Part shown: piece after piece, positions 44,667 to 55,779 of the stretch
Numbering within the stretch: the stretch's first letter is position 1
How the letters are laid out: the number at the start of each line of letters is the position of its first letter
NCBI GenBank assembly: GCA_019279435.1
Contig: JAAALK010000287.1
Coordinates: 81,285,886 to 81,349,885 of the forward strand
From: Zizania palustris
Lineage: Eukaryota; Streptophyta; Magnoliopsida; Poales; Poaceae
Direction of reading: 5' to 3'
DNA: 64,000 bases
The notes under the pieces: generated by a model
What the model saw: only the letters and a program-made list of their open reading frames with translations
Told to the model about the DNA's origin: nothing
Database searches by the model: none
Made by a program: the position numbers and the translations under genes

Positions 44667-46001
44667 GATATTTTGCGTCAGTTTTCTTTCTTCTTTACTT
44701 TTTTCTTGAGTCTTTTTGTGTGTGTTCATACTTTGCATATTCACATATCACACTTTAGAGCTGCTTCTGTTATATGATTGAATTGTTTTACTTATTCTAG
44801 CTTGTACATGCTTTGGGGTATTTGTCAATGATCATGTTTTGATTCAGTTCACTTGATATGTCTGATATCTGTCATATGCATGGCTTTTATGCTTTAAAAC
44901 TTGAAAATTGATCACCATTGCTTCTGGTAACTAGCATGTGTAGGCTGAATGTTTTTGCTATCTGATACATACCTTGTAGCTCGCTCCTTACTTAGATGAA
45001 AATACGCAACTTGGACATCTCTATGCTTTTGAACATGGAAAATGTGCTATAAAATAATGAAAAACCATAAAAATGAAAATTCCATGCCTTTTTATGCTTA
45101 AAATTGAAAAGATCCAGGTGGGTTTGTCTTGTCGCATTGCATTGTTCTGGACTGGATACCATAGCACTTTGGTATGAACTAGGACACTGTAGTGTATGCC
45201 AAGACCAATGTCTTAAGCTTCTGATGGTCTAGTTCTGGCCTAGGCTTGACTTGGTCGGTCAGCATAAGGTTTGACATACAAATAACCCCTGGCAAAAATG
45301 AAAAAGGAAAAAGAAAAAGCCTAAAAATTGAAATGATAACAAGTTTGCTGAAGCACTTTGTTTTGGACAAAGCTTATCTTGGTAGATATCTGTTAGCTTC
45401 TACATCTCATGTTTTACCTTGCTTGTTAACCGGAAAATGTGGTGATGTTTTTGTTTTGCAAAAATGAAAAATGCGTGCTAATGACTTTCCTTAGATATCA
45501 TCTAATGCACTGATCATTCCATGTGTCTTAGGCAGTATGTCTTTTGCTATACTTGTTAGATGTTGTAATTACAGTCCATCATATTTGAGAAGCATGCTTT
45601 ATTCACTCCACCTGCACTCCAGTTACATTCATTGCATATTTTGAGGGGGAGTTGTATTTCAGGGGGAGTCTGTGTCTATTTTGAGTGCTTGATGAGTTCA
45701 CTTGTCAACAAGGGGGAGAAATTTTGGGATAAGAGTTCGAGGGGGAGTTTTTGTCTCACTTACTCTTTTTCATCCTTGTTGATGTTTCTGAGATCTCACT
45801 CATTCTGAGCTTTTATCCTTGGTTAACCATAATGACCGCTTCTTGCTTTTGTTCGGCTTTTGGTCATTAGGGTTAAACTTTTACCTTATTTTTCTTCTTC
45901 TTTGTTTTCTTGTGCGTTGTTTTCGTGTTTCCACATTTGTTCGCAGGTTCTGAAGAGCTGAAGAAGGGAAGTGTTGACAATGCACTCATCAAGGGGGAGA
46001 T
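44667..46001 (+). other. Element H 3' region with multiple polypurine motifs
   Basis: No coding similarity. AGGGGGAG recurs at 45644, 45661, 45711, 45740 and 45992, the last touching the LTR and so the working polypurine tract. Repeated polypurine tracts upstream of the 3' LTR are a described Sirevirus trait. Env-like sequence was not found. Confidence 0.75.
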
Positions 46002-47854
46002 TGAGGAGCCATGCTGAATAGTGTGGGCCTCATGGCTCCAGATGTGATTAGTCATTGTCAACGATAGTCAAAGAGGACAGAAGAAGAAGAGATCTGCTGT
46101 TTCATGGGCCGCGTGTGACTCAGGTACACGGGCAGCGAGCGATTGTCGGGCAGAGGAGGCTGCGAAGTCGGGCTGGCCCAATCCGGGTACATGGGCCAGA
46201 AGCAGCAGAAGACCACTGGCTGTTGACCAGGACTGACTCAGGTACACGGGCGGCGAGTGATTGTCGGGCTGAGAGAGCTGCGGAATCGGGCCAGCCCAAT
46301 CCGGGTACCTGGTGCAAAGTCGATGGAGGCTTTGTCAGTTTCAGCGCAAAACTGACAACCGTTGATCTTGTATCCGACTGTCCAGAAGAGAAGCCGTAGT
46401 CGCTACGAAAACTTAGCTTCCGGATAAGTCATCTGTATCTCTAGGCCCACAATCAGTTAGTCGTGTCTGTAAAAATTCCTAAGGGCAGTAGAGTCTTTTC
46501 CTTTATTCCTGTGTCTGTAAAAAACCCTAAGGGGCTGGTGGAATATTCCTAGTGTTGGGAAGCCTATAAATAGGACCCCAATCCCTAGGGTTAGGTCACC
46601 CTTTTGGCTGAAATCAATTCATACTCCTTTGGGTCATTTTGTCTCTCACTTTGTCTCTCTCCTTTCCTGTTCATGTGTGCACCGCCAGGCTAGTTGTTGT
46701 TGTTCATCAATTTTGTTCCCTGCTGTTGGATGATTCTATTCCTTCTGTTTCGTGTGTAGCATCCCATTTAATGGCCTTGCAGTTTTCGGTTTGCTCACAG
46801 CGATTTTATTCCTGGTTTTGAGTGCTTCGGATTGCTTCTGTTGCGTGTGTTCTTCACGCAAGTAGTACTAGTTCTTGTTGTTGCAAGTAGTACTACTACA
46901 CTGTAGCAACAGTACACTAGTACCAGCTTTTTGCTTTTACTGCTCAGCTTTTTGATCGAAGTTGACAGGGTTGAGTACCTTTTCTGACTGTTTTTCTGGC
47001 GAAGCCATCCTCTCTGTTTGAAGCCCCTCAGCTCCGTGAGGCAGGCTTCGATCTGATATACTCGAAGGCTTCATTTGAACTTCGAACTTCATTTTGTGTC
47101 CTGAGCTGCTAGCTTCGAAGTACTTTTTGAACTGTCAGCGTCTCTTACTTCGAACGTCTGTGCGAAGGTACTCCGACTCGAGCTCTTCGAAGTCCATACT
47201 TCAACAAGTTTCGAAGTTGGCTTCGAAGCTTGTCTTTCTATTAGACTTCGCTCAGTATTTGCTTCCGTCTTCTTCGAAGGTCCTCGATGTGTTTGTTCGA
47301 AGGTAGAGTGTAGGCTTCGTTTTGGTTCTCTGTCGCGTGTCAGCCTTCGCTTCTCCTTCGAAGGTAGTTTTTGTGTGTGACGTGATCGAAGATCTGTTCG
47401 AAGGTTGTGCTTCGAAGTATACTGTTCGAAGCAAGCTTCGATACACGCACACTTCGCTACGAAGCATACTTCGCACTCTGTAACACACGAGCTAGGCTAG
47501 TCCAAACAAACCTTTGGCACGTCAACTTCAACCTTCGCTCAACCTCGACAGGCCTCGACCTCCGAAGCAGGCTTCGGCCCAGCGAAGCAGGCTTCGACAC
47601 TGCGAAGCAGGCTTCGCCAAGTTTCGAACAGGAGACAGATTTTGAACGGTAACTTCTTATTTCACTCCTTGTGCATTAATTACTGAGAAGCTTATCTTGC
47701 CTTGTCTTTTGTATACTGTTTATCTGTCTATTAGCACTGCATTGGCATTTCTCTGTTTATCAACAGTTGCTTCTAGGCTAGATACCTTTAGACTTAGGCG
47801 ATCTATTCTTTCTGTGCTGTTTAGTCTTTAGAGGTTGCTACTTTCGGTCCTACA
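46002..47854 (+). repeat. 3' LTR of element H
   Basis: 1853 bp, TGAGGAGCCATG...GGTCCTACA. Direct repeats of about 80 bp at 46116-46195 and 46234-46312; TATA box TATAAATA at 46565-46572. A 47040-47640 block is dense in TTCGAA (about 13 by hand count) and has three spaced CGAAGCAGGCTTCG palindromes (47563-47615). Compared with the solo LTR at 23154 it lacks about 70 bp just before its end, including the CCCCCCTCTGGTCGC phrase. Confidence 0.9.
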
Positions 47855-48767
47855 ACGTGCCAGGGTTGTCAATGGATGGGAAGAAGAAGTCATCGTCCGC
47901 CAACAACTCTTCAAGTCATTGCCCCACTGTGGCCCTCGACCAGATGGGGCATGGACCTTATTGGCCCCTTCCCAGCAGCAAAAGGAAATTTGAAATTCGC
48001 AGTGGTAGCAATCGAGTATTTTTCCAAGTGGGTCGAAGCAGAGCCCCTCACAGCTATCACTTCGAATAAGGTACAAAAATTTTTCTGGAAAAGTATTATA
48101 TGCAGGTTCGGAGTGCCTCGATAGCTCACAGTTGACAATGGGACACAGTTTGATGCAGAGCCCTTCAGGAAGTTTTGCGAAGATCTTGGCATACAAATAT
48201 GCTTCGCTGCAGAGCGCCATCCTCAGTCTAACGGAGCTGTAGAAAGAGCCAATGGTAATATCTTTTCAGGGTTGAATCGAAGAATAGTAGGGTTGGAAAA
48301 ATGGATGTGGGCCGAAGAGCTCCCAAAAATTTTATGGTCCATTCGGACCACTCAAACAAGGTCCACGGGTTTCACTCCTTTCAGACTATTATTCGGAGAT
48401 AAAGCTATGACGCCAATGGAGCTTAAAGGAGGATCTCTTCGCAGCACCAAACCGAAAATAGAAGCAGAAAGGCAAACTTCGCTTGATTTAACAGAAGAAA
48501 CAAGACTTCGAGCCGTTGCAAATTTGTCAAAGTATCAGCAGCACACGAAGACTTGGTTTGACCCGAAGTTTAAACTTAATGAACTTAAACCGGCTCATCT
48601 AGTTTTGCGAAGCATTATAGCACCATGGAAATTAGGAAATAAGTGGGAAGGTCCATACATTATTCTCCGCTCAGGACGCCCTGGTTCTTTTAAGCTAGCT
48701 AATTTAGAAGGCGAAGAATTAAAGCATGCCTGGCATGCGGAGCACTTAAAGAAATATTTTGCATAGG
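47855..48767 (+). pseudogene. Tat element E integrase, C-terminal part
   Basis: Begins at the H insertion point with TCQGCQWMGRRSHRP (end of the zinc-binding part), then WGMDLIGPFPAAKGNLKF (Asp), a TAG at 48122, TVDNGTQFDA (Asp), HPQSNGAVERANG (Glu), WAEELPKILWSIRTTQTRS and TGFTPFRLLFGDKAM. It ends GNKWEGPYIILRSGRPGSFKLANL and KHAWHAEHLKKYFA. One stop and a frame change near 48120; 165 open codons from 48272. Close relative of TE9 integrase but in plus orientation. The upstream pol of E is not in the window, being lost left of H. Confidence 0.85.
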
Positions 48768-49500
48768 GGCTCCTTGTAATCATATGTAAACACCTTCTGA
48801 ATTAATAAAGCTCATGGTTCAGATAATGCCTACCTTTCAAACACTTCCTACTTCTAGTGGACGCACTGGAGGAACGAAGTTGGTTGTGAGGAAAGTGTCA
48901 TTCATTTGAACCAATTTTTTGGAGTTCGAACCACTGGTTTGAAGCCTCCGACGAGGTGGGAAAGTCACTGAAAAACGGATTCCAAGCCACCGACTTGAAA
49001 GCATCCGTAAAAAGAGTCCAAGGAGACCAAATAATGCGGATTCCAAGCTCCGGCTTGAAAGCATCCGTAAAAAGAGTCCAAGGAGACCACTACGAATTCT
49101 GAACCACTGGTTTAATAGCATTCACAAAAAGAGCCGAAGGAGGCCAAATAGAACAGAGTTTGAGCTGATAAGCTTCGAATATCTGTAAAAAGAGTCCAAA
49201 GCGACCAATTGTTTTGGATGCTAAGGTGTCCGGAAAATTAGTCCGAAGTTACTACTTTCGAACAAAAGGTACTAAGTTACCAGTTTACAGACTCTAAGTA
49301 GTAGAAGACATTTTGTGAGATTTTAATCAATCTCTAAGTTGCTAAGGGGCTCCGAGCCTCCAAAATTGTACTCCTAAGTTTTTTTCTTTTATTTGCGTCT
49401 AACCATCTTCGACTACACTTCGAAGTTTCTTACACCCAAAGAGGGGCTCGGAAGTCGGGAGACAATTTTAACTTTTAATCTTTATCATTCAAACAGATTA
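48768..49500 (+). other. Tat element E 3' spacer with 60-bp tandem repeats
   Basis: Non-coding. GCATCCGTAAAAAGAGTCCA recurs at 49001 and 49061 (period 60), with decayed copies about 57-60 bp further on; the array covers about 48958-49210. On the reverse strand the unit resembles half of the 116-bp unit at 21045-21425. Sirevirus D inserted at 49501 (left flank GATTA). Confidence 0.75.
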
Positions 49501-51490
49501 TGTTGGACCGGAAACGGCGACCAGAGGGGGGTGAATGGGAGCTTTTAAAATTTCAGACCAAAATAGCCTTCTGTTTTAATTCTGTCTTTTGCGGAACAGG
49601 CTTCGAACACACCCTTCGAAGTTCTGGTTCAGAGGTATTTTACAGCTCCGAAAACAAGCTTCGCAAGGAGCAAAAGTTCGAAGCCAAGAAGACTTCGCTC
49701 CACCCACAACCCCGAAAAATCAGCTCTGCTAAGTCAGTGCAGGCTCCGCACACAGGGTGCTCCGAGCAGGCTTCGCACTTCACCCTTCGCAAGAGCAGAC
49801 CTCCCTCTGAGGACTTCGACCAGATACTCAGCGACAGCAACTGGTGTTGGGCATCGTACTTCGAAGGTCAAAACGCACACAAAACAGACTTCACTAAGGG
49901 CTTTGACACGGGAAGAAAATGGCCTTCGATCAGTGCTTCGCTAGTAATCAGTGAGGTCTAGCCTCCAGTTTACAAAGAGCGAACACACACTGACGAACAC
50001 ACTTCACCCAAAACAGGCTTCGGTGCACTACCACAAGTCACTCGAAGTGACACACAAGAGATCGAAGCATGCAGTGAGGTATGCAAACAAGCTCAAGCAG
50101 AAAATGAACACAGAAACAGGGCTTCGCTGCTTGAACAGGGAACACAAAAATTGAACTCGCAGGATGAATACAGAGTATGGTGGCTAGCACAGGAGTTCTA
50201 CAATGAATGCTCAAAGTGTTAAATGTGACCTACCCAGCCTCCACTATTTATAGCCACTATTCACCCATGTGAATTGACTACTTTACCCCTAGGGTTTACA
50301 ATGGTTTTGTCTCATCAGAACAGAGGGGTACAAGGTAGTCTACTTTATTTTGGAGGCTTCTCTGTCAGCTTTGCAGAGGGGACAGCGTCAGCTTTTTGTA
50401 GAGCTGACACTGTCAGCCTTTACAGTCTTGGACCCTTCTGAAGCCCCCCTTCGCACGCGAGGGGTGCGGTAGCTTCGATGAAAGGCTTAGAGCCTGATGG
50501 CCTTTGCTTCACCGAAGTCAGCCTTCGATGCAGTGACGGTTTTGAGCCAAAGCCGTCAAAGCCCTTGGACCTTCGCACCAACACCTTCGGAGTGGACCAC
50601 CACGGCTTCGCAGCTTCTCCCAGCTCGAACTCCGTCAGTCCGTGTACCGAAGCCATGCATGGCCGAAGTACCTCAAGTCATCCTCACTCCGGAGCCAACC
50701 TAGCTCCGGAGCCAGCTTTGCGGCGAAGCCTGCTTCACTCCGAAGCCCCACCTTCGGAGTACCACCCTTCGAAGTCCCTCCTTCGTCCAAGGCCTCCGCA
50801 TGAAGCATTCCATGAGCACTTCGTCGCAGTGTCTCTCCCCGAGCACACTCCTCGACGAGCCTCACCCGGACCATGCCTTCGATGCACCTCGACTTCTGAG
50901 ACCTTCGTCGGGTAAATCTTCGAGTGTCTCCATTCGGAGCACACTTCGAACACCTTGCCTCTGCTGAGGACTTGATCCACCATACTCCGAAGTCACTCCA
51001 TTCGGAGTACCCTTCGAAGTGCCTCGCCTCCGAGTACTTTGTCTCGGAGTACCTTCACCCGGAGTCACACTCCGCACTTACTGCCTTCTCCTGGCACACC
51101 TCGACCCCTTCGCAGCCTCCGTGATGGAGCTCCCTGCTCCCCTGGCATCAAGCCTCCCGCTTGACCCAGGTTCACCTGCTACGAACCGTCCATCGCCTCT
51201 GAAGTCCCCTGCGCACCACAGACAAACAGACAAGTGTTTCTAGTACCCCAGAGACCTCTCCGAGTGAACACCCTTCGATACACACTCCGGTGTACCGCCC
51301 AAAGTACAGAACCCTTCGGTACAGCCAATCATCGTGTACTGTCGACCCCTCCGACAGGCACACTCCGCTGCAACAGCTGCAGCAACCAGAGCCCACCGAA
51401 CCCTTCGGTGAAACAGCCTCTGAACCCCTTCAGAGGGTAGAAACTGTCAATCACTCATCATAGACTCTGAAACCAACCCTTGGTTTCTCA
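49501..51490 (-). repeat. 3' LTR of Sirevirus D
   Basis: 1990 bp, on minus TGAGAAACCAAGGG...CCGGTCCAACA; TATA box TATAAATA on minus at about 50245-50252. U5 carries the CCCCCCTCTGGTCGCC phrase; 50450-51440 is crowded with CTTCGAAG/CTCCGAAG motifs. Confidence 0.9.
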
Positions 51491-52679
51491 ATCTCCCCCT
51501 TGATGAGTGCATTGACAACCAAATTCAATTTCAAGAAAATTTGTAAAATTCCAGCTCACAAGTGACCATAAAAACTCAGAAACGAGCCAAATCATGTCAC
51601 TTGACAAAAGAATTTTCCTCCCCCTTTCCAAAAGATTAAAAGCTCCTTCGGCAAATCTCCCCTTTGCAAGATAAAAACTCCCCCTGAGATATTTTACCCC
51701 CTTGCTGCAGAGAACTCAAAAATTTCTCCCCCTTTGGCAATGCAAGCATCAAGGAGCATGTAAAAGATGCATCGCTTCGAAATGGGCAGAATTGCAAAGA
51801 CATATAAAGCAAAAATATGCCAACATTAATACCAATTATCATTTGCTCAGCTCAATTTAACATTGTCTAAAATCATGATGACAGCATGTGATTTTATCAT
51901 TTTGAAATAAAAGCATCACCACTCAACCAAGGTAACTGGACAAGTAAAAGCAGGGACTACGCAAAACTAGTCAATTTCTACTTTAGACAAATAAGTCCAG
52001 TTCAAATGGAGCATTGAAGGCAAACTTTGATGATCACTGAATTTTGTTGTTCGTTTCATAATGCCAGGGGTTATTTGTTTGTCCACCTTATACTTTCCAA
52101 TCAGGCCAAGCCTAGGCATGAAAGCCATCAGAAGCTTAAGGCAATGATTTTGGCATACACTACACTATTCCAGTTCAGACCAATGTGCAATGGTAAGCAG
52201 TCTAGAATAGAGTAGTGCGACAAACAAACCCACCTGGATCTTTTGCTTTGAAGCATGCAAATCATGGATTCTCTGGAATTTTGATTAAGTGAATCAATTT
52301 GTGTAACACTTGATGAATATCCATGAAAACATTTTTTCAAGTTGCATTGTTTAGCATCCAAAGAAAAGGTGTCTTGCTATCAAGCAGATAAACGATAGCT
52401 AAAGCAGTCATGCCTAAACATGCTAGATTTCAAGACTAAGCAGTGAGCATGATTTGATTTTGAAAAGAAAAGTCATGCACATAATGGTTTAGATATATTA
52501 AATAGAGCTGAGCTGACATGATTCATGAATTAAAATCAGGCATATAAGTGCAAAAGATGTAAATGCAATTTCACACATGATTAGCATATGCACCACAATC
52601 TAAATATGCTCCCCCTCACAAAATGACGTAAGGGTGATAAATACCAAGTTCTCCACGCAAGTAGGCAAAATGAGAAGCA
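51491..52679 (-). other. Sirevirus D 3' region with multiple polypurine motifs
   Basis: Non-coding. On the minus strand GGGGGAG-type motifs occur next to the LTR (51493-51499, the tract) and again near 51611, 51657, 51677, 51724 and 52611, the Sirevirus pattern also seen in H. Confidence 0.75.
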
Positions 52680-54241
52680 TCGAGGGGTTTTGTGAAAATA
52701 TCGGCTAGCTGGTGTTGGGTATCAACATATTGAAGTTCATATCACCATTCTCATTATGATCTTTGAGAAAATGATATCGCACATCAATGTGTTTGGTTTT
52801 GGAGTGCTGAACCGGGTTGTTTGCAATACAAATAGCACTAGTGTTATCACAGAAAAGTGGAACACTCTTATAATCTAACCCAAAATCCCGCAAAGTGGAA
52901 AGCATCCACAAAATCAGAGAGCAACAGCTAGCTGCAGCAACATATTCGGCCTCAGTCGTCGATTGTGTAACACTAGACTGTTTGCGGGAAGACCAGCAAA
53001 CCAAAGAAGTACCCAGAAAATGACAAGTACCAGAGGTACTTTTCCTATCAATCCTACACCCAGCAAAATCTGCGTCAGAATAACCTCAAAGACACAAAGA
53101 GGAAGATGCTGAATACCAAATGCCGAACTCAAGGGTATGTTTGAGATACCTGAGAATGCGCTTTACCGCTTGGCGGTGCGAAGCTCGTGGTGAAGCCTGA
53201 AAACGAGCGCACATACACACTGCGAAGTGTATGTCCGGCCTCGTAGCAGTCAAGTAGAGAAGGGAGCCGATCATGCTTCGGAACTCCTTCTGATCTACGG
53301 CTTCTCCATCTTCGTCAGGATCCAATGCTACAGATGTAGCATTGGAGTGGCGAGTGGCTTCGCATCAGCCATGTCGAACTTCTTGAGCAGGTCCTTGGTG
53401 TACTTCGTCTGGTGGACGAAAGTACCTTGTTTGCTTTGCTTGATTTGCAAACCAAGGAAAAAAGTGAGTTCGCCCATCATGGACATCTCGAACTCCCTGC
53501 TCATGGCATCTGCAAACTCGCAACCAAAGCGTGAGAAGCGCCACCAAAGATGATATCATCCACATAAATCTGAACTAGGAGGAAATCTTTGCCATGCTTG
53601 AGAGTGAACAGGGTTTTATCAATAGAGCCCATCAAATACCCCCGCTCAAGCAGAAAAGACTTAAGTCTGTCATACCATGCCCGAGGGGCCTGCTTGAGTC
53701 CATAAAGAGCCTTATGAAGTTTAAGGACTTTATGTGGGTATTTGGGGTTTTCAAAACCAAGGGGTTGTTTTACATAAACATCTTCGCCTATGAAACCATT
53801 AAGAAAGGCACTTTTGACATCCATTTGATAGAGTTTGAATCCCCGGGATGTCGCAAAGGCAAGCAAAATCCTAATGGCCTCAAGACGAGCAACAGGTGCA
53901 AAAGTTTCAGTAAAATCAATCCCTTCTAATTGAGAATAACCCTGAGCAACAAGTCTAGCCTTATTTCTAACTATAGTCCCATCCTCCCCTTGTTTGTTTT
54001 TGAAAATCCATTTTGTTCCAATGAAATGAACATTTGGTGGAGGATCAACTAAAGTCCAGACTTGGTTTCTCTCAAAATTTTCAAGCTCTTCATGCATGGC
54101 ATTGATCCAACTAGAATCAGAAAGTGCATGACTAACATCTAAACGCTCGAAAGAAGGAACAAAAGCGGAATCAATGAAATGAGCATGAGAACGTGTTACC
54201 CTTTGATCAAGCTCACCAATGATCTGCTCGGGAGGGTGCAT
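52680..54241 (-). pseudogene. Sirevirus D reverse transcriptase / RNase H
   Basis: RT is open from 54241 to 53501: SDSSWINAMHEELENFERNQVW, GTKWIFKNKQGEDGTIV, LYQMDVKSAFLNGFIGEDVYV, LYGLKQAPRAWYDRLKSFL, VQIYVDDIIFGG (intact YVDD). A shift near 53520 is followed by KxxLTFFLGLQIKQ-type sequence, EFRSMIGSLLYLTATRPDIHFAV and, after another shift near 53085, RNase H (STTEAEYVAAASCC, PLFCDNTSAICIANNP, TKHIDVRYHFLKD) with a last frame change before LADIFTKPLD near 52690. Only three to four lesions. Confidence 0.9.
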
Positions 54242-55287
54242 CCTTTGAACAAGATGTGGAGCCTCGCGGTGGGATGCAGTCTCCCCTCAACTTGTGCGTT
54301 GGAGTGGTCCAAGATGACCGATGTCAAGGTAGTTGCTTCGGGACCTTGTGCCAAAGTGGTCAAAGCGGGGTCGGCTTCGGGGGTTGATGTCGAGGGTAGT
54401 AGGGGTTCATCCTCGAAATCTCCGGGATCTTCTTCTTCGAAGATGGTCTGCTCCATGTCGAGTTCATTTGCCTGTTCAAATGTAGAACTAACAGAGGGGG
54501 TTGATTTATCAAAAGTCACATCACATGACTCGATGACAGTGTTAGTCTCCAAATTATAAACACGATAAGAATGACCATGTGTAGTATAACCCAAAAAGAT
54601 CTCGACAGAAGAACGCGACTCAAATTTGTCCAGATTTCCATGTTTTAGAATAAAGCAACGACAGCCAAAAACTCGAAGATGAGTAACCTTGGGATGTCTC
54701 CCAAAACGTAGCTCATAAGATGTCAAATTCAAAATTGAGCGCAAGAAGATTCGGTTTGAGATGTAACATGCAGTGTTCATGGCCTCAGCCCAGAATTTTC
54801 TAGGAGTCCTGTGCTTATCGAGCATCATCCTAGCCATCTCAACCAAAGTGTGGTTCTTCCTCTCAACGACACCGTTCTGTTGAGAAACCCGCGGAGCAGA
54901 GAATTGATGTTCTATGCCATGCTCCATGCAAAAGTCAACAAAGAGACTGTTCTTGAACTCCGTGCCATTATCACTTTGAATGAATTTCAATGCACCAGGG
55001 AGTTCAGAGAAAAGTCTCAAAGCCAAGCTCCGAAAGTGTGAGAACACTTCATCCTTGCTGGCAAGAAAGAAGACCCAAGAGTAGCGAGAGAAATCGTCGA
55101 CAATGACTAACACATACCACTTACCGCCTAAAGAACTAACCCGAGAAGGACCTACAGTGTCCATGTGGAGAAGTTCTCCGGGTTGTTCAGTCATCACTGT
55201 GGTGACTGGCGAATGCGAAGCGGCAATCATTTTTCCATGTCGACAAGGAGCACAAACTAAATTCGTCTCAAACTTGAGCTTGGGCAA
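54196..55287 (-). pseudogene. Sirevirus D integrase
   Basis: A 363-codon open frame: LVCAPCRHGKMIA (zinc CxxC), LLHMDTVGPSRVSSL, IQSDNGTEFKNSLFVDFC, QQNGVVERKNHTLVEMA (all DDE residues), FGRHPKVTHLRVFGCRCF, FLGYTTHGHSYRVYNL, then an acidic linker. It is cut from protease by one TGA at about 55288 and overlaps the RT frame at 54196-54241, marking a frameshift there. Confidence 0.9.
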
Positions 55288-55290
55288 TCC

Positions 55291-55764
55291 TCAGATCAGA
55301 CCTAGGGCACTCAGACGAGCGAGCAACTCAAAGCTCATGTGCCCTAGTCTCCTATGCCACTTCCAAAGCTCAGAAGTAGAATGTGCAACAAGACAATGAG
55401 AAGAACCAGATGACTTAGAAAAATCAGCTCCAAAAACTCTCCCAACTCTAAAGATCTTACAAACCACAACGCCATCAGAATTGAGTACTTGCGAAGTATT
55501 GCGATGGAATCGCACTTCGAAGCCCTCATCAAGCAACTGAGATACAGAAAGCAAATTGTATCCCAGGTTTTCAACCAAAGCAACATATTTGAGAGTGAAA
55601 TTCGAGTTAATTCTTACCACACCTTTACCTTTCACTCTACTCCTTCGATTGTTCCCGAAGGTGATATGTTCCCTTTGCTTGGTTGTGGTGAGGCTGGAGA
55701 ACCATGCTGCATCCCCGGTCATATGGCGTGAACAACCGGAGTCCATGATCCACGTGCCCTCCAA
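55291..55764 (-). pseudogene. Sirevirus D protease and pre-integrase
   Basis: Frame begins EGTWIMDSGCSRHMTGD (D-S-G active site), then HITFGNNRRSRVKGKGVV, NLGYNLLSVSQLLDEGFEV and WKWHRRLGHMSFELLARL (HHCC histidines). It ends at one stop, after which the integrase continues in the same register. Confidence 0.9.
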
Positions 55765-55779
55765 CCCTCGGTCTGTCGC

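Larger units (their letters stand above)
39048..47854 (+). mobile_element. Sirevirus-type copia element H, 5' truncated
   Basis: Contains gag (N-terminus missing), protease, integrase, RT, RNase H, a 1.3-kb 3' region with repeated polypurine motifs, and a 1853-bp 3' LTR. No 5' LTR. Inserted in the integrase of Tat element E (right flank ACGTG). The part from 44029 is duplicated at 59525. Confidence 0.85.

Noticed and set aside
44667..46001. Envelope-like ORF after pol in H
   Set aside because: Only short frames (60-73 codons) without transmembrane or env features; the region is non-coding with polypurine motifs.
46055..46399. 114-codon ORF present twice (also 61549-61893)
   Set aside because: It lies wholly inside an LTR and covers the 80-bp repeats; identical because of the segment duplication.
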